64,000 nucleotides of DNA from Sedimenticola sp. (GTDB taxonomy: Bacteria > Pseudomonadota > Gammaproteobacteria > Chromatiales > Chromatiaceae), in NCBI GenBank assembly GCA_027024025.1, contig JALVTT010000151.1, positions 1 through 64,000 on the forward strand, written 5' to 3'. This document shows, piece after piece, positions 1 to 9,630 of this stretch (the stretch's first letter is position 1; every line of letters begins with the position of its first letter). The position numbers were made by a program, and so were the translations under genes. Below the pieces are notes generated by a model. That model was not told the DNA's origin. It worked only from the letters and a program-made list of their open reading frames with translations, and did not search any database.

Positions 1-1
1 G

Positions 2-181
2 CTGTTGCTGGACGAGCCGACCGCCAACCTCGATCCCGCCAACACCCGCGCCGTGGAGGCGCTGATCGCGGACTACCGCCAGACACAGCACTGCCCGGTC
101 CTGTGGGTGAGTCACGACCCGGCCCAGCGCGAGCGGGTGGCCGACCGCCAGCACCGGATGCAGGCGGGGACACTGCAATGA
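2..181 (+). CDS. fetA: ABC transporter ATP-binding protein, C-terminal fragment (FetA-like)
   Basis: Only the last 59 codons are in the window; the 5' end lies outside. The visible part begins with a Walker B segment (LLLDEPTANLD) and continues to the H-loop (VSHDP), so it is the C-terminal part of an ABC ATPase. Its stop overlaps the start of a FetB-type permease, and that pairing is why I call it FetA. FetAB in E. coli is linked to iron export and peroxide resistance. The substrate is inferred from the partner only. Confidence 0.75.
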   Translation: MLLDEPTANLDPANTRAVEALIADYRQTQHCPVLWVSHDPAQRERVADRQHRMQAGTLQ

Positions 182-987
182 ACGCGGCCTTCATTCCCCT
201 GGGCACGGGCGATCTGCTGATCGCCGCCGCGCTGCTGCTGGCCACCGGGGCGCTGTCCTGGCGGCTGCAGCTGGGCGTGGGGCGGCGTCTGCTGATCGCC
301 GGGGCGCGCAGCACGGCGCAGCTGATGCTGCTGGGGCTGATCCTGCATTCGATCTTCGCCAGCCAGTCGCCCTGGCTGATCGCCCTGGTGATGGGCGTGA
401 TGCTGGCGGTCGCCGGCTACGAGGCCTGGTCGCGCCAGACCCGGCCCCTGCGCGGCGCCTGGGGCTACGGCACCGGGGCACTGTCCATGCTGCTGTCCTC
501 GGTCACCATCGCCCTGATGAGCGTGGCGGTGATCCTGCAGCCCACGCCCTGGTATCACCCGCAGTATCTGATCCCGCTGCTGGGCATGCTGCTGGGCAAC
601 ACCATGACCGGCATCGCCGTGGCCATGGACACCCTGGGGCGCGAGGCCTGGACCCGGCGTGGCGAGATCGAGGCGCGCCTGATCCTGGGCGAGGCGCCCG
701 CCGGCGCGCTGGGCCACATCCGCCGCGGCGCCCTGCGCGCGGGGCTGATCCCCATCATCAACAGCATGACCACCGCCGGCCTGGTCAGCCTGCCGGGCAT
801 GATGACCGGCCAGATCCTGGCCGGCGGCGCGCCTTTCGAGGCCGCCAAGTACCAGCTGATGATCCTGTTCCTGATCGCCGCGGGCACGGCCCTGGGCGCC
901 GCCAGCGCGGTCATGATCATGTCCGCGCGCCTGTTCGACGAGCGCGAGCGGCTGCGCCTGGACCGCCTCGAGGGGGAGGCCCGATGA
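178..987 (+). CDS. fetB: ABC transporter permease, FetB / UPF0014 family
   Basis: Hydrophobic 269-residue protein with about seven predicted membrane segments, matching the length and composition of FetB (YbbM). Recognisable family stretches are the ARSTAQL segment near residue 43 and LLGNTMTGIAVAMD in the middle. The ATG at 178 overlaps the upstream ATPase stop (ATGA), so translation is probably coupled. A longer in-frame start at 103 lies inside the ATPase gene and is unlikely. With the upstream ATPase it should form an inner-membrane exporter, iron in the E. coli system. The family call is firm; the substrate is inferred. Confidence 0.85.
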   Translation: MNAAFIPLGTGDLLIAAALLLATGALSWRLQLGVGRRLLIAGARSTAQLMLLGLILHSIFASQSPWLIALVMGVMLAVAGYEAWSRQTRPLRGAWGYGTGALSMLLSSVTIALMSVAVILQPTPWYHPQYLIPLLGMLLGNTMTGIAVAMDTLGREAWTRRGEIEARLILGEAPAGALGHIRRGALRAGLIPIINSMTTAGLVSLPGMMTGQILAGGAPFEAAKYQLMILFLIAAGTALGAASAVMIMSARLFDERERLRLDRLEGEAR

Positions 988-1367
988 GCACCGCCCTGGC
1001 ACTGCTGATCCTGGCCGGCGTGTTCGCGGCCTTCTGGCTGGACAGCGCCCGGGCGCGGGAACTGGCCACCGCCCTGGCGCGCACCCTCTGCGAGCAGCGG
1101 GGCCTGCAGTTCCTCGACGATACCGTGGTATTGCGGCGCATCGGGCTGCGCTGGGGACGTCGGGGCATCCGCTTCCGGCGCATGTTCAGCTTCGACTTCA
1201 GCCGTGGCGGCATGGGGCGGCGGGACGGTTATCTGATCCTGGTGGGCACCGAGGTGGAGCAATACGGCCTGAACCTGCCTCCCGAGGACGGCCCCACGCC
1301 CCCGGCCGAGCCGCCGGCGCAGGACGACGCGGGCAAGGTGGTGCCCTTCCGGCGCCCGCGTCGCTGA
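984..1367 (+). CDS. DUF3301 domain protein
   Basis: 127 residues with an N-terminal hydrophobic segment (about residues 3-19), then a basic, compact domain containing LCEQRGLQFLDDTV and RRMFSFDFS. This pattern is typical of the DUF3301 family of small gammaproteobacterial membrane-anchored proteins. Its function is unknown. The start overlaps the fetB stop by four bases, so it is probably co-translated with fetAB. Nothing in the sequence indicates an enzymatic activity. Confidence 0.7.
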   Translation: MSTALALLILAGVFAAFWLDSARARELATALARTLCEQRGLQFLDDTVVLRRIGLRWGRRGIRFRRMFSFDFSRGGMGRRDGYLILVGTEVEQYGLNLPPEDGPTPPAEPPAQDDAGKVVPFRRPRR

Positions 1368-1391
1368 GCGGGGCGCGCGTGCCCCGGCGGG

Positions 1392-1787
1392 CTACTTGAC
1401 CACCTTGAGCGAGGGCCGGCCGCCACCGGCGGGCGGCTCGGGGGGCTGGCCGCCGTCGTCATCCGGCCCCTCGGGCGCGGCCGGATCGGGAAACAGCATG
1501 CCCTGTCCGTTCTCGCGCGAGTACACGCCCAGCACCGCGTCCGGCGGCACCACGACATCCATGGCCTTGCCCGAGAAGCGGGCGCTGAAGGTGATCCATT
1601 CATTGCCCAGTTCCAGATCACGCACCGCCCCCGGCGCCAGATTGAGCACGATGCGCCCGTCCTCCACGAACTCCTGCGGCACCACCACGTCCTTGCGCGC
1701 GGCGTCGACCAGAAAGAAGGGGGTCTGACGGTTGTCCACCAGCCACTCGTAGAGGGCCCGGATCAGATAAGGGCGGTTGGAGGTCAT
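1392..1787 (-). CDS. sspB: ClpXP protease specificity-enhancing factor SspB
   Basis: 131 residues. The N-terminal substrate-binding domain has the family start (SNRPYLIRALYEWLVDN), followed by VVVPQEFV and a segment around ITFSARFSGK. An acidic, proline- and glycine-rich linker follows, ending in a short basic tail (PSLKVVK) like the ClpX-docking peptide of SspB. SspB delivers ssrA-tagged proteins to ClpXP. The ATG at 1787 lies two bases after the sspA stop, so sspA-sspB is a two-gene operon as in other gammaproteobacteria. Confidence 0.93.
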   Translation of the reverse strand: MTSNRPYLIRALYEWLVDNRQTPFFLVDAARKDVVVPQEFVEDGRIVLNLAPGAVRDLELGNEWITFSARFSGKAMDVVVPPDAVLGVYSRENGQGMLFPDPAAPEGPDDDGGQPPEPPAGGGRPSLKVVK

Positions 1788-1789
1788 GC

Positions 1790-2419
1790 TTACTTGCCGC
1801 GCATCTCGCGTTCGGCCTCGCTGAGGCTGCGCACGAAGCCGGGCCGGGTGAACATGCGCGCGGCATAGGTGTTGATCTGCTTGCCGGCCGCGCCGGACAG
1901 CTCGATGCCCAGCATGGGCAGACGCCACAGCAGCGGCGTCAGGGTGGCATCGACCAGGGAGTATTCGTCGCTCATGAAGAAGGGGTGGGCGGCAAACACC
2001 GGCGCGGTGGAGACCAGCCCCTCCTTGAGTTGCTTGCGGGCCTTGGTCGCGCCCTTGCCGCCGGCCAGGATGGCGTCCACCAGCGGATACCAGTCCTGCT
2101 CCACGCGGAACATGTACTGGCGGGTATGGGCGCGCGAGACCGGGTCCACCGGCAGCAGGGGCGGATGCGGGAAGCGTTCGTCGATGTACTCGGCGATGAT
2201 GCGCGCGTCATACAGCGCCAGCTCGCGGTCCACCAGGGTGGGGGCGGTGCCATAGGGGTTCAGGTCCACCAGATCCTCCGGCAGGTCCAGGGGATCGATA
2301 TCGACGATCTCGCAGCTCACGCTCTTCTCGGCCAGCACCAGGCGCACGCGATGGCTCTGCAGGCTGGAAGGATCGGAAAACAGGGTCATCACTGCCCTTC
2401 GGGCTGCCGCGGTGGTCAT
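1790..2419 (-). CDS. sspA: Stringent starvation protein A (GST-fold, RNA polymerase-associated)
   Basis: 209 residues with a glutathione-S-transferase fold. The N-terminal thioredoxin-like half begins MTLFSDPSSLQSHRVRLVLA and includes the NPYGTAPTLVDRELALYDAR segment; an all-helical C-terminal half follows. The upstream in-frame ATG gives a leader (MTTAAARRAV) resembling E. coli SspA, so I kept that start. SspA binds RNA polymerase and affects stress and stationary-phase transcription. It lies directly upstream of sspB. Confidence 0.93.
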   Translation of the reverse strand: MTTAAARRAVMTLFSDPSSLQSHRVRLVLAEKSVSCEIVDIDPLDLPEDLVDLNPYGTAPTLVDRELALYDARIIAEYIDERFPHPPLLPVDPVSRAHTRQYMFRVEQDWYPLVDAILAGGKGATKARKQLKEGLVSTAPVFAAHPFFMSDEYSLVDATLTPLLWRLPMLGIELSGAAGKQINTYAARMFTRPGFVRSLSEAEREMRGK

Positions 2420-2477
2420 TCCTCACATCTCCTTAATTGCGCGTCCGACACGTGCCCGGGCGGGTTTCCCGGACACG

Positions 2478-2509
2478 AAAAAGGCGCATAGTATAGCAAA
2501 CCATGCGCC
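2478..2509 (-). terminator. Rho-independent terminator after petABC
   Basis: Read on the minus strand, a 7-bp perfect stem (GGCGCAT/ATGCGCC, 13-base loop) is followed by five T. It lies downstream of petC and upstream of sspA, so it probably ends the petABC transcript. The plus-strand reading also ends in a T-rich run, but no plus-strand gene enters this spot. A TATACT hexamer sits in the loop on the minus strand and might belong to an sspA promoter; I could not find a good -35 for it. Confidence 0.65.
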
Positions 2510-2568
2510 TTTCTCTTTGCCCGATGCGGGAATGCCTCAGGCATCCCCGGCGGGACGGTGGCCGCGCA

Positions 2569-3375
2569 TCAATGCACGTCCTTCCACCATTCCTTCTTCA
2601 TCAGGTAGGCCAGGATGGTGAACACCACCAGGAACAGCAGCACCCATACGCCCATGTGCTCCCGCTCCAGGCGGACCGGCTCGGCGATGTAGGTCAGGTA
2701 GGTGGTGATGTCACGCACCACGCCATCGAACTCCTCGTCGCTGAGCTTGCCCTGGCTGCGCTTGCTGAAGCCGGACACCACCTTCTCGACATGGAAGCCC
2801 TCGCCCTTGTCCTTGACCATCTGCTCGGCCTCGGCTTCGGAGTCGAATTCGGCGACCGTCTCGGTGCCTTCCTTCACCTCGTACTTGTACACCGGGTCCT
2901 TGATGCCTTCCAGCTCCCACAGGATGTTGGGCATGCCGACATTGTGGAACACCTTGTTGTTAACGCCGGTCGGGCGCGAGGGATCGGTGTAGAAGCTCTT
3001 GAGGTAGCTGTAGACCCAGTCGGAACCGCGACGGCGCGCCTCCAGGGTCAGATCCGGCGCCGGCGCGCCGAAGGAGCCCGCGGCATACTCGCTGGGCATG
3101 GCGATCTTCATCAGACCACCCACCTTGGAGCCGTCGAAGATCAGGTTGTCCTTGATCATCGACTCGGTCAGGCCGACCTTCTCCATCAGCTTGTAGCGCA
3201 CGTACTTGGCCGAGTGGCAGCCCATGCAGTAGTTGGTGAAGTACTTGGCGCCACGTTGGATGGCCGCGTTATCGCTGAGATCGATATTGGCCGATTCCAG
3301 CTCGACGCCCTCCTCGTTGGCGAAGCCGGCCACCGGCAGCAGGGCCATGACAATCAGTACAATCCACTTTTTCAT
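2569..3375 (-). CDS. petC: Cytochrome c1 subunit of the bc1 complex
   Basis: 268 residues with an N-terminal signal peptide (MKKWIVLIVMALLPVAGFA). One covalent haem site, CMGCH, lies near residue 50, and a C-terminal membrane anchor (MGVWVLLFLVVFTILAYL) is followed by KKEWW. This is the layout of bacterial cytochrome c1. It takes electrons from the Rieske protein and passes them to periplasmic carriers. The ATG overlaps the cytochrome b stop by four bases. A longer open frame reads back into cytochrome b but is not the gene. Confidence 0.95.
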   Translation of the reverse strand: MKKWIVLIVMALLPVAGFANEEGVELESANIDLSDNAAIQRGAKYFTNYCMGCHSAKYVRYKLMEKVGLTESMIKDNLIFDGSKVGGLMKIAMPSEYAAGSFGAPAPDLTLEARRRGSDWVYSYLKSFYTDPSRPTGVNNKVFHNVGMPNILWELEGIKDPVYKYEVKEGTETVAEFDSEAEAEQMVKDKGEGFHVEKVVSGFSKRSQGKLSDEEFDGVVRDITTYLTYIAEPVRLEREHMGVWVLLFLVVFTILAYLMKKEWWKDVH

Positions 3376-4601
3376 TTTGTCACCCTCTCCGGAACCGGTT
3401 TGGTCTTGTCGATCTTCGAATACAGCGGCATCAGCAGGAAGAACGCAAAGTACACACCCGTGAAGATGCGCGCCAGCATGGTCTTGGTCGGCGTGGCCGG
3501 GTGCATGCCCAGATAGGCCAGCACGATGAAGGTCACGGCGAAGATGGCCAGGGCGATCTTGAACAGCGGTCCCTTGTAGCGGATGGACTTGACCGGCGAG
3601 CGGTCCAGCCACGGCAGGAAGAACATGATCAGGATCGAGGCAAACATCACGATGACGCCGGGGAACTGCGAGTTGAACATCGGCGGCACCGCGCGCAGCA
3701 TCGCGTAGAACGGGGTGAAGTACCACACCGGAGCGATGTGCGGTGGCGTCTTCAGCGGGTTGGCCGGCTCGAAGTTCGGGGCCTCCAGGAACAGCCCGTG
3801 CATATCGGGGATGAAGAAGATCACCGCGGCGAAGAAGATCAGGAACATGCCCACGCCGAAGATGTCCTTCACCGAGTAGTACGGGTGGAAGGGGATGCCG
3901 TCGGCCGGGGCGGTGTCGCTCCAGCGGTTGCCCTTGGGACCCTTCTTGATCTCGATGCCGTCGGGGTTGTTGGAACCCACCTTGTGCAGCGCCACGATGT
4001 GGATGAACACCAGCGCGGCCAGGATGAACGGCAGCAGGAAATGCAGGGCGAAGAAGCGGTTCAGGGTGGCGTCGGAGATGACATAGTCACCGCGAATCCA
4101 CAGCGACAGATCGTCACCGATGAACGGCACCGCCGAGAACAGGTTGACGATGACCTGGGCGCCCCAGTAGGACATCTGACCCCAGGGCAGCAGGTAACCG
4201 AAGAAGGCGGTCGCCATCATCGCCAGATAGATCACCAGACCGATGATCCACAGCAGCTCGCGCGGCTTGCGGTAGGAGCCGTACATCAGGCCGCGGAACA
4301 TGTGCAGGTACACCACGATGAAGAATGCCGAGGCGCCGGTGGAGTGCATGTAACGGATCAGCCATCCGTAATCCATGTCGCGCATGATGTACTCGACCGA
4401 GGCGAAGGCCAGGTTGGCGTCCGGCTTGTAGGCCATGGCCAGCCAGACCCCGGTCAGGATCTGGTTGACCAGCACCAGCATGGCCAGCGACCCGAAGAAA
4501 TACCAGGAATTGAAGTTTTTCGGCGCGTAATACTGGGCCAGGTGCTCGTTCCACACCTTGGTCGCAGGGAAGCGCTCGTCGATCCAGCTCATCAGGCTCA
4601 T
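3372..4601 (-). CDS. petB: Cytochrome b subunit of the bc1 complex
   Basis: 409-residue polytopic membrane protein. The four expected haem-ligand histidines appear as H86 (RYMHSTGA), H100 (YLHMF), H187 (ALHFLLPF) and H201 (FIHIVALH). The quinol-oxidation-site motif reads PVWY at residues 291-294 rather than PEWY, a variant I recall from beta- and gammaproteobacteria. It is the quinol-oxidising core of complex III. Four-base overlaps at both ends show tight coupling with the Rieske and c1 genes. Confidence 0.97.
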   Translation of the reverse strand: MSLMSWIDERFPATKVWNEHLAQYYAPKNFNSWYFFGSLAMLVLVNQILTGVWLAMAYKPDANLAFASVEYIMRDMDYGWLIRYMHSTGASAFFIVVYLHMFRGLMYGSYRKPRELLWIIGLVIYLAMMATAFFGYLLPWGQMSYWGAQVIVNLFSAVPFIGDDLSLWIRGDYVISDATLNRFFALHFLLPFILAALVFIHIVALHKVGSNNPDGIEIKKGPKGNRWSDTAPADGIPFHPYYSVKDIFGVGMFLIFFAAVIFFIPDMHGLFLEAPNFEPANPLKTPPHIAPVWYFTPFYAMLRAVPPMFNSQFPGVIVMFASILIMFFLPWLDRSPVKSIRYKGPLFKIALAIFAVTFIVLAYLGMHPATPTKTMLARIFTGVYFAFFLLMPLYSKIDKTKPVPERVTK

Positions 4602-5194
4602 GCTTTGCCCTCCGGGTCAACGCCGATCAGGATCACGTCATCGGACAGATACTTGTGCGGCGGGATGTGCAGGTTGGTCGGCGCGGGCGAGCCCTTGAAC
4701 ACGCGGGCCGCCAGGTCGAAGCGCGAACCGTGGCAGGGGCAGAAGAAGCCACCCTTCCAGTAGTCGCCCAGGTCGGCCGGGGCGATGTCCGGGCGGTAGG
4801 TCGGCGAGCAGCCCAGGTGGGTGCAGATGCCGATGGCCACCAGGTATTCCGGCTTGATCGAGCGGGTCGGGTTCTTGCAGTACTCGGGCTGGTTCGGCAC
4901 TTCCGAGGTGGGATCGGAAAGCATGTCGTCCAGGGTCGGCAGATCCTTGAGATTCTGCTCGGTGCGATGCACCACCCAACACACCTTGCCGCGCCACTTC
5001 ACCCGCAACAGGCCACCCGGCTCCAGGGCGCTGATATCCGCCTCTTCAGGCGCACCAGCGGCCTTCGCACGCTCGGATGGGTTCCAGTTCTTGATGAAGG
5101 GGACAGCGACAAACCCGGCACCAACCGCGCCCACCACTGCCGTTGCAGTAGTGAGGAAGCGGCGTTTCTTGAGGTCTACGCCTTCTGAACTCAT
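4598..5194 (-). CDS. petA: Ubiquinol-cytochrome c reductase Rieske iron-sulfur subunit
   Basis: 198 residues. The N-terminus carries a twin-arginine-like motif (KKRRFLT) and a membrane helix at about residues 16-33. The two cluster-binding boxes are CTHLGC and CPCHGS, the standard [2Fe-2S] Rieske pair. It shuttles electrons from quinol at the Qo site to cytochrome c1. First gene of petABC; the promoter should lie in the 147-bp gap upstream. Confidence 0.97.
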   Translation of the reverse strand: MSSEGVDLKKRRFLTTATAVVGAVGAGFVAVPFIKNWNPSERAKAAGAPEEADISALEPGGLLRVKWRGKVCWVVHRTEQNLKDLPTLDDMLSDPTSEVPNQPEYCKNPTRSIKPEYLVAIGICTHLGCSPTYRPDIAPADLGDYWKGGFFCPCHGSRFDLAARVFKGSPAPTNLHIPPHKYLSDDVILIGVDPEGKA

Positions 5195-5341
5195 GAGTTA
5201 CTCCCCACGCTCCAGGACATTGCAGCGACGGGGCCGCCTGGACCGTATACGTTTAAGAATATTCTGAAATACCCCGATTGGCCGGGGATTTTCCACCATG
5301 TGGCTGGTCCGGTCAAGACAGGGACCATTAACCCGGGTCAA
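5195..5341 (-). promoter_or_regulatory. Leader region of petABC
   Basis: The 147-bp gap between nif3 and petA contains a short GC hairpin (CCCCG at 5272-5276 with CGGGG at 5283-5287) and an AT-richer patch (about 5245-5270, including GAATATTC). The hairpin could end nif3 transcription, although its T-run is poor. A petABC promoter is expected here from the operon layout, but I could not assign -35/-10 boxes with confidence. Confidence 0.3.
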
Positions 5342-6082
5342 TCAGACCGGATTATCCAGATCTACATAATGATGTTCCAGACCAAATTTCTGCGCGATTT
5401 GCCCGCCCAGGGCCCGCACCCCGAAACGCTCGGTGGCGTGGTGCCCCGCACCAAAATAGACCACGCCCAGCTCCAGGGCCTGATGGTGGGTCTGCTCGGA
5501 GACCTCGCCGCTGATGAAGGCATCGTAACCGGCCTCGGCAGCGCGGGTGATATAGCCCTGGGCCGCCCCGGTGCACCAGGCCAGGCGGCGGATCTCGCGC
5601 TCTCCGCCCAGCTGCAGCGGGGTGCGCCCGAGCACCGAGGCCAGACGCCGCCCGAGCGCCGCCGCGTCCAGCGGCTCCGCCAGCGCGGCGCCCCAGACCA
5701 GCTCGCCCTCGGCGATGGGCGCGCCCGTCAGGCCCAGGGCCCGGCCCAGACCGGCGTTGTTGCCCAGCTCCGGATGGGCGTCCAGCGGCAGATGATAGGC
5801 CAGCAGACTGATCCCGTGTCGCATCAGGGCCCGGATGCGGCGCCCCTTGAGCCCGGTCAGCGGCTGCGCCTCGCCCTTCCAGAAATAGCCATGATGCACC
5901 AGCAGGGCATCGGCCCCGCGCTCGATCGCGGCCTCGATCAGGGCCATGCTCGCGGTCACGCCGCTGACCAGCACCCGCACCTCGCGCCCGGCCTCGACCT
6001 GCAGGCCGTTGGGGCAGTAATCGTCGAATCGGGCGACCTGCAGATAATCGTCGCACCATGCCGCCAGTGACTGTATGTCCAC
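5342..6082 (-). CDS. Nif3-like dinuclear metal centre protein (YbgI family)
   Basis: 246 residues. Family signatures are YCPNGLQVE near residue 22, VSGVTAS near 40, the metal-binding HHGYFWKGE near 63, and C-terminal FGAGHHATERFGV with its paired histidines and glutamate. Nif3/YbgI proteins form hexameric toroids with a dinuclear metal site; some members have GTP cyclohydrolase I-like or hydrolase activity, but a general role is unsettled. It is transcribed away from algW, with 116 bp between the two starts. Family certain, function not. Confidence 0.9.
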   Translation of the reverse strand: MDIQSLAAWCDDYLQVARFDDYCPNGLQVEAGREVRVLVSGVTASMALIEAAIERGADALLVHHGYFWKGEAQPLTGLKGRRIRALMRHGISLLAYHLPLDAHPELGNNAGLGRALGLTGAPIAEGELVWGAALAEPLDAAALGRRLASVLGRTPLQLGGEREIRRLAWCTGAAQGYITRAAEAGYDAFISGEVSEQTHHQALELGVVYFGAGHHATERFGVRALGGQIAQKFGLEHHYVDLDNPV

Positions 6083-6198
6083 GCGCTCACCTCGCTGAGT
6101 GTTCCGTCCGCCGCCGGGCCTGCGACCCAGTCGCTATGACAATCCGTCGGGGATTACGTACCCTGTTGCCACCAAGACCCCGAAACCCACGGTCCGGC

Positions 6199-7340
<1,142 letters not shown>

Positions 7341-7344
<4 letters not shown>

Positions 7345-7631
7345 TGGGCCTGTTCGACCTGTTCAACAGCGAGTCGCGCAAGAAAGACGCGGTCGCCATC
7401 GAGATCGACATCGAGGCCGGCGTGCTGCAACGCTGCGATGTCTGCCGCGCGGTCTGCGACAAGGGCCACGACGAGCGCCTGCCGGCCGCCGACGCCCTGG
7501 CGCATGAACTGTTCGACCGCAACGATCCCCGGGTGGCCGTGTTCCACGGCGATCGCGACGAACTGCTGGTGCGCCTGCGCAGCGCGCGCGAACCCATCCC
7601 CTACAACTGCATCTGCGAAGACGCCGGTTAG
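7341..7631 (+). CDS. Conserved small cysteine-containing protein, function unknown
   Basis: 96 residues with no family I can name. It has a cysteine/histidine cluster (CDVCRAVCDKGH, about residues 32-43) and a C-terminal pair (YNCICEDAG), so metal or redox binding is possible. The ATG at 7341 overlaps the algW stop (ATGA), so it is probably co-translated with the protease; an ATG three bases later is an alternative. It ends tail-to-tail with hisC, and the two stop codons overlap. Coding is supported by the overlap and by ordinary amino-acid composition. Confidence 0.6.
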
Positions 7632-8719
7632 CCGGCGAGCGCCCGCAGCGCCTCGATCAGCCGATCGTTCTCCTCGGGGGTGCCAACGGTGGGCCGCAGG
7701 CAGTCGGCCAGCAGCGGGTGGGCGCCGTCCAGGTTCTTGATCAGCACCCCGCGCGCCTTCAGGCCGTCAAACCATTCCCCGGCCCGGCCCGGCGGGGTGC
7801 GCATCAGGATGAAATTGGCCTGCGAGGGATAGACGGTCACCCCCGGCAGGGCCGCCAGGGCCGCGCCCAGGCGCTCGCGCTCGGCGCGGATGCGCGCGGT
7901 CTGCTCGTCGAACACCGCCTTGTGGCGCAGCGCGAACTCGGCGCTCACCTGGGTGAGCACATTGATGTTGTAGGGCAGGCGCACCTTGTCGAACTCGTCC
8001 AGCCAGGCCGGCGGCCCGGCCAGCAGGCCCAGGCGCAGCCCCGCCAGGCCCATCTTGGAGACAGTGCGCATCACCAGCAGATTGTCGTGCCGTCCCAGGC
8101 GCGCCATGAAGCTGGCGTCGGTGAAGGGGGCATAGGCCTCGTCCACCACCACCAGGCCCGGCGCCGCCTCGATGACCTCGAGGATGTCCGACTCGGCGTA
8201 CAGGTTGCCCGTGGGGTTGTTGGGATAGGCCAGGAACACCACCGCCGGCTGGTGCTCGTCCATCGCCTGGCGCAGCGCCGGCAGGTCCAGCGAGAAGTCG
8301 TCCGCGCGCAGCGGCACCCCCACATAGGGCATGCCGCAGAAGGTGGCGATCATGCGGTACATGACGAAGCCCGGATCGACCGACAGCACGCAGCGCCCCG
8401 GACCGGACAGGGCCATGCAGATCATCTGGATCAGCTCGTCCGAGCCATTGCCCAGGACCAGCCGCATGCCCTCCGGCACCCCCATGGCCCCGGCCAGGCG
8501 CGCGCTCAGGGCCTGCGCGGCCGGATCGGGATAGCGGTTAACATCGGTGTGGCGCAACAGCTCGGCCCACTCCGCACGCAGCGCATCCGGCCAGGTGTAG
8601 GGATTCTCCATAGCGTCCAGTTTGACCAAACCCGCCGCGTCCTGCACGTGGTAGGCGGACAAGGCGCGAATCTCGGGGCGAATCCAATGGGAGACCAGCG
8701 TATCAATGGTGTCGCTCAT
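7628..8719 (-). CDS. hisC: Histidinol-phosphate aminotransferase
   Basis: 363 residues, fold-type I PLP aminotransferase. Visible motifs are GNGSDELIQ near the N-terminal third, AYPNNPTGN, VVDEAYAPF, and the PLP lysine in TVSKMGLAGLRLG. It catalyses transamination of imidazole-acetol phosphate in histidine synthesis. The chosen ATG at 8719 gives the family-like start (MSDTIDTLVSHWIRPEIRAL). In related genomes hisC follows hisD; here about 21 kb of hydrogenase genes lie between them. Confidence 0.93.
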   Translation of the reverse strand: MSDTIDTLVSHWIRPEIRALSAYHVQDAAGLVKLDAMENPYTWPDALRAEWAELLRHTDVNRYPDPAAQALSARLAGAMGVPEGMRLVLGNGSDELIQMICMALSGPGRCVLSVDPGFVMYRMIATFCGMPYVGVPLRADDFSLDLPALRQAMDEHQPAVVFLAYPNNPTGNLYAESDILEVIEAAPGLVVVDEAYAPFTDASFMARLGRHDNLLVMRTVSKMGLAGLRLGLLAGPPAWLDEFDKVRLPYNINVLTQVSAEFALRHKAVFDEQTARIRAERERLGAALAALPGVTVYPSQANFILMRTPPGRAGEWFDGLKARGVLIKNLDGAHPLLADCLRPTVGTPEENDRLIEALRALAG

Positions 8720-8775
8720 GGGCCGTGCTCGGTGATGAATCGGGGGCGCCAGTTTACCCTGCCCGGACGCCACAC

Positions 8776-8802
8776 AAAAAAGGCGCGATTGGAAATCGCG
8801 CC
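8776..8802 (-). terminator. Rho-independent terminator of hupSLC
   Basis: On the minus strand a 9-bp perfect stem (GGCGCGATT/AATCGCGCC, 3-base loop) is followed by six T. It lies about 95 bases beyond the hupC stop and just before hisC. It would separate the hydrogenase transcript from hisC, which therefore needs its own promoter or receives read-through. Confidence 0.85.
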
Positions 8803-8895
8803 AGACCGGAAGAGATCGCACCCGGAAGCCTCTGATTACCCCTCCCGAGACGGGGAAGGGGGAGAGCACTTCTTCGGAAGCCTCCTGCAGGTCGA

Positions 8896-9612
8896 TCAGA
8901 ACTCGTCACCCTCGGTCCTGCGGGTGTCCTTGAAGGTGCGCCAGCCGCTGATCATGGAGCTGATGATCGACTGCCGGGACATGATGTCCTCACGCACCGC
9001 GACGTACACGTGAATGATGACGAAGGTGATGATGTACCACATGATCAGGTGGTGCCAGGTGTGCACATCCTGGCTCTGGCCGAACAGGGGAACCACCCAG
9101 GCACTGAACAGTTCGTACTGCCAGGACCCCATGCCCGTGCCCTCCCCGTACAGCGCAAAGCCGGTCACGATCATGAACAGGATACCCCAGACGAACATCA
9201 CGTACATCACCAGCTGGGCCAGCGGATTGTGACCGATGTATTTCTTCGGCTCCTTTGCCAGGAACAGGTACCAGCGCACCTCGTGGAACACCCCCTTCCA
9301 CCACTCCGCATTGAACAGCGGAGGCAGAATGATCTGCCGTGCATGCTCGTTGCCCATAACCGCCCAGTAGAGGCGGAACAGGAAGCCGATGGCCACCACG
9401 TAACCCGCCGCGAAGTGGGCGAAACGGATATAACCCATCAGAAAATTGTCACTGGCCTCCCCCGGCATGCTGGGCAACGGGCTGCCGATGAAATACCCCG
9501 TGACCGCCAGCACCGTGATGCCCAACGCGTTGATCCAATGCCACAGGCGCAACGGTGCCTCGTAGACATACACCGCCGGCTCGGCATGTACCCTGGCTGC
9601 TTTGCTTGTCAT
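8896..9612 (-). CDS. hupC: Ni/Fe-hydrogenase b-type cytochrome subunit
   Basis: 238 residues with four predicted membrane segments, the usual length of HupC/HyaC. Histidines suited to haem b ligation occur in LRLWHWIN, IRFAHFAAGY and VHTWHHLIMWYI. It anchors the HupSL dimer and passes electrons from H2 to the quinone pool. The start at 9612 is chosen because GGAGG lies eight bases upstream of it; an in-frame ATG five codons earlier has no such site. Third gene of hupSLC, 52 bases after hupL, with a strong hairpin in that gap. Confidence 0.93.
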   Translation of the reverse strand: MTSKAARVHAEPAVYVYEAPLRLWHWINALGITVLAVTGYFIGSPLPSMPGEASDNFLMGYIRFAHFAAGYVVAIGFLFRLYWAVMGNEHARQIILPPLFNAEWWKGVFHEVRWYLFLAKEPKKYIGHNPLAQLVMYVMFVWGILFMIVTGFALYGEGTGMGSWQYELFSAWVVPLFGQSQDVHTWHHLIMWYIITFVIIHVYVAVREDIMSRQSIISSMISGWRTFKDTRRTEGDEF

Positions 9613-9630
9613 GGACTTGTCCTCCATCGA

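Noticed and set aside
103-177. An upstream in-frame start for fetB
   Set aside because: It lies within the ATPase coding region; the ATG at 178 overlaps the ATPase stop and gives the family-length protein.
1370-1385. GGGGC/GCCCC hairpin between the DUF3301 gene and sspB
   Set aside because: Five-base stem without a T-run; too weak to call a terminator.
2490-2495. TATACT on the minus strand upstream of sspA as a -10 box
   Set aside because: It lies in the loop of a terminator and no acceptable -35 is found at 16-18 bases.
8820-8895. Short direct repeat CGGAAGCCTC near the hupC end
   Set aside because: Ten-base repeat with no further copies seen locally; may be chance in GC-rich DNA.
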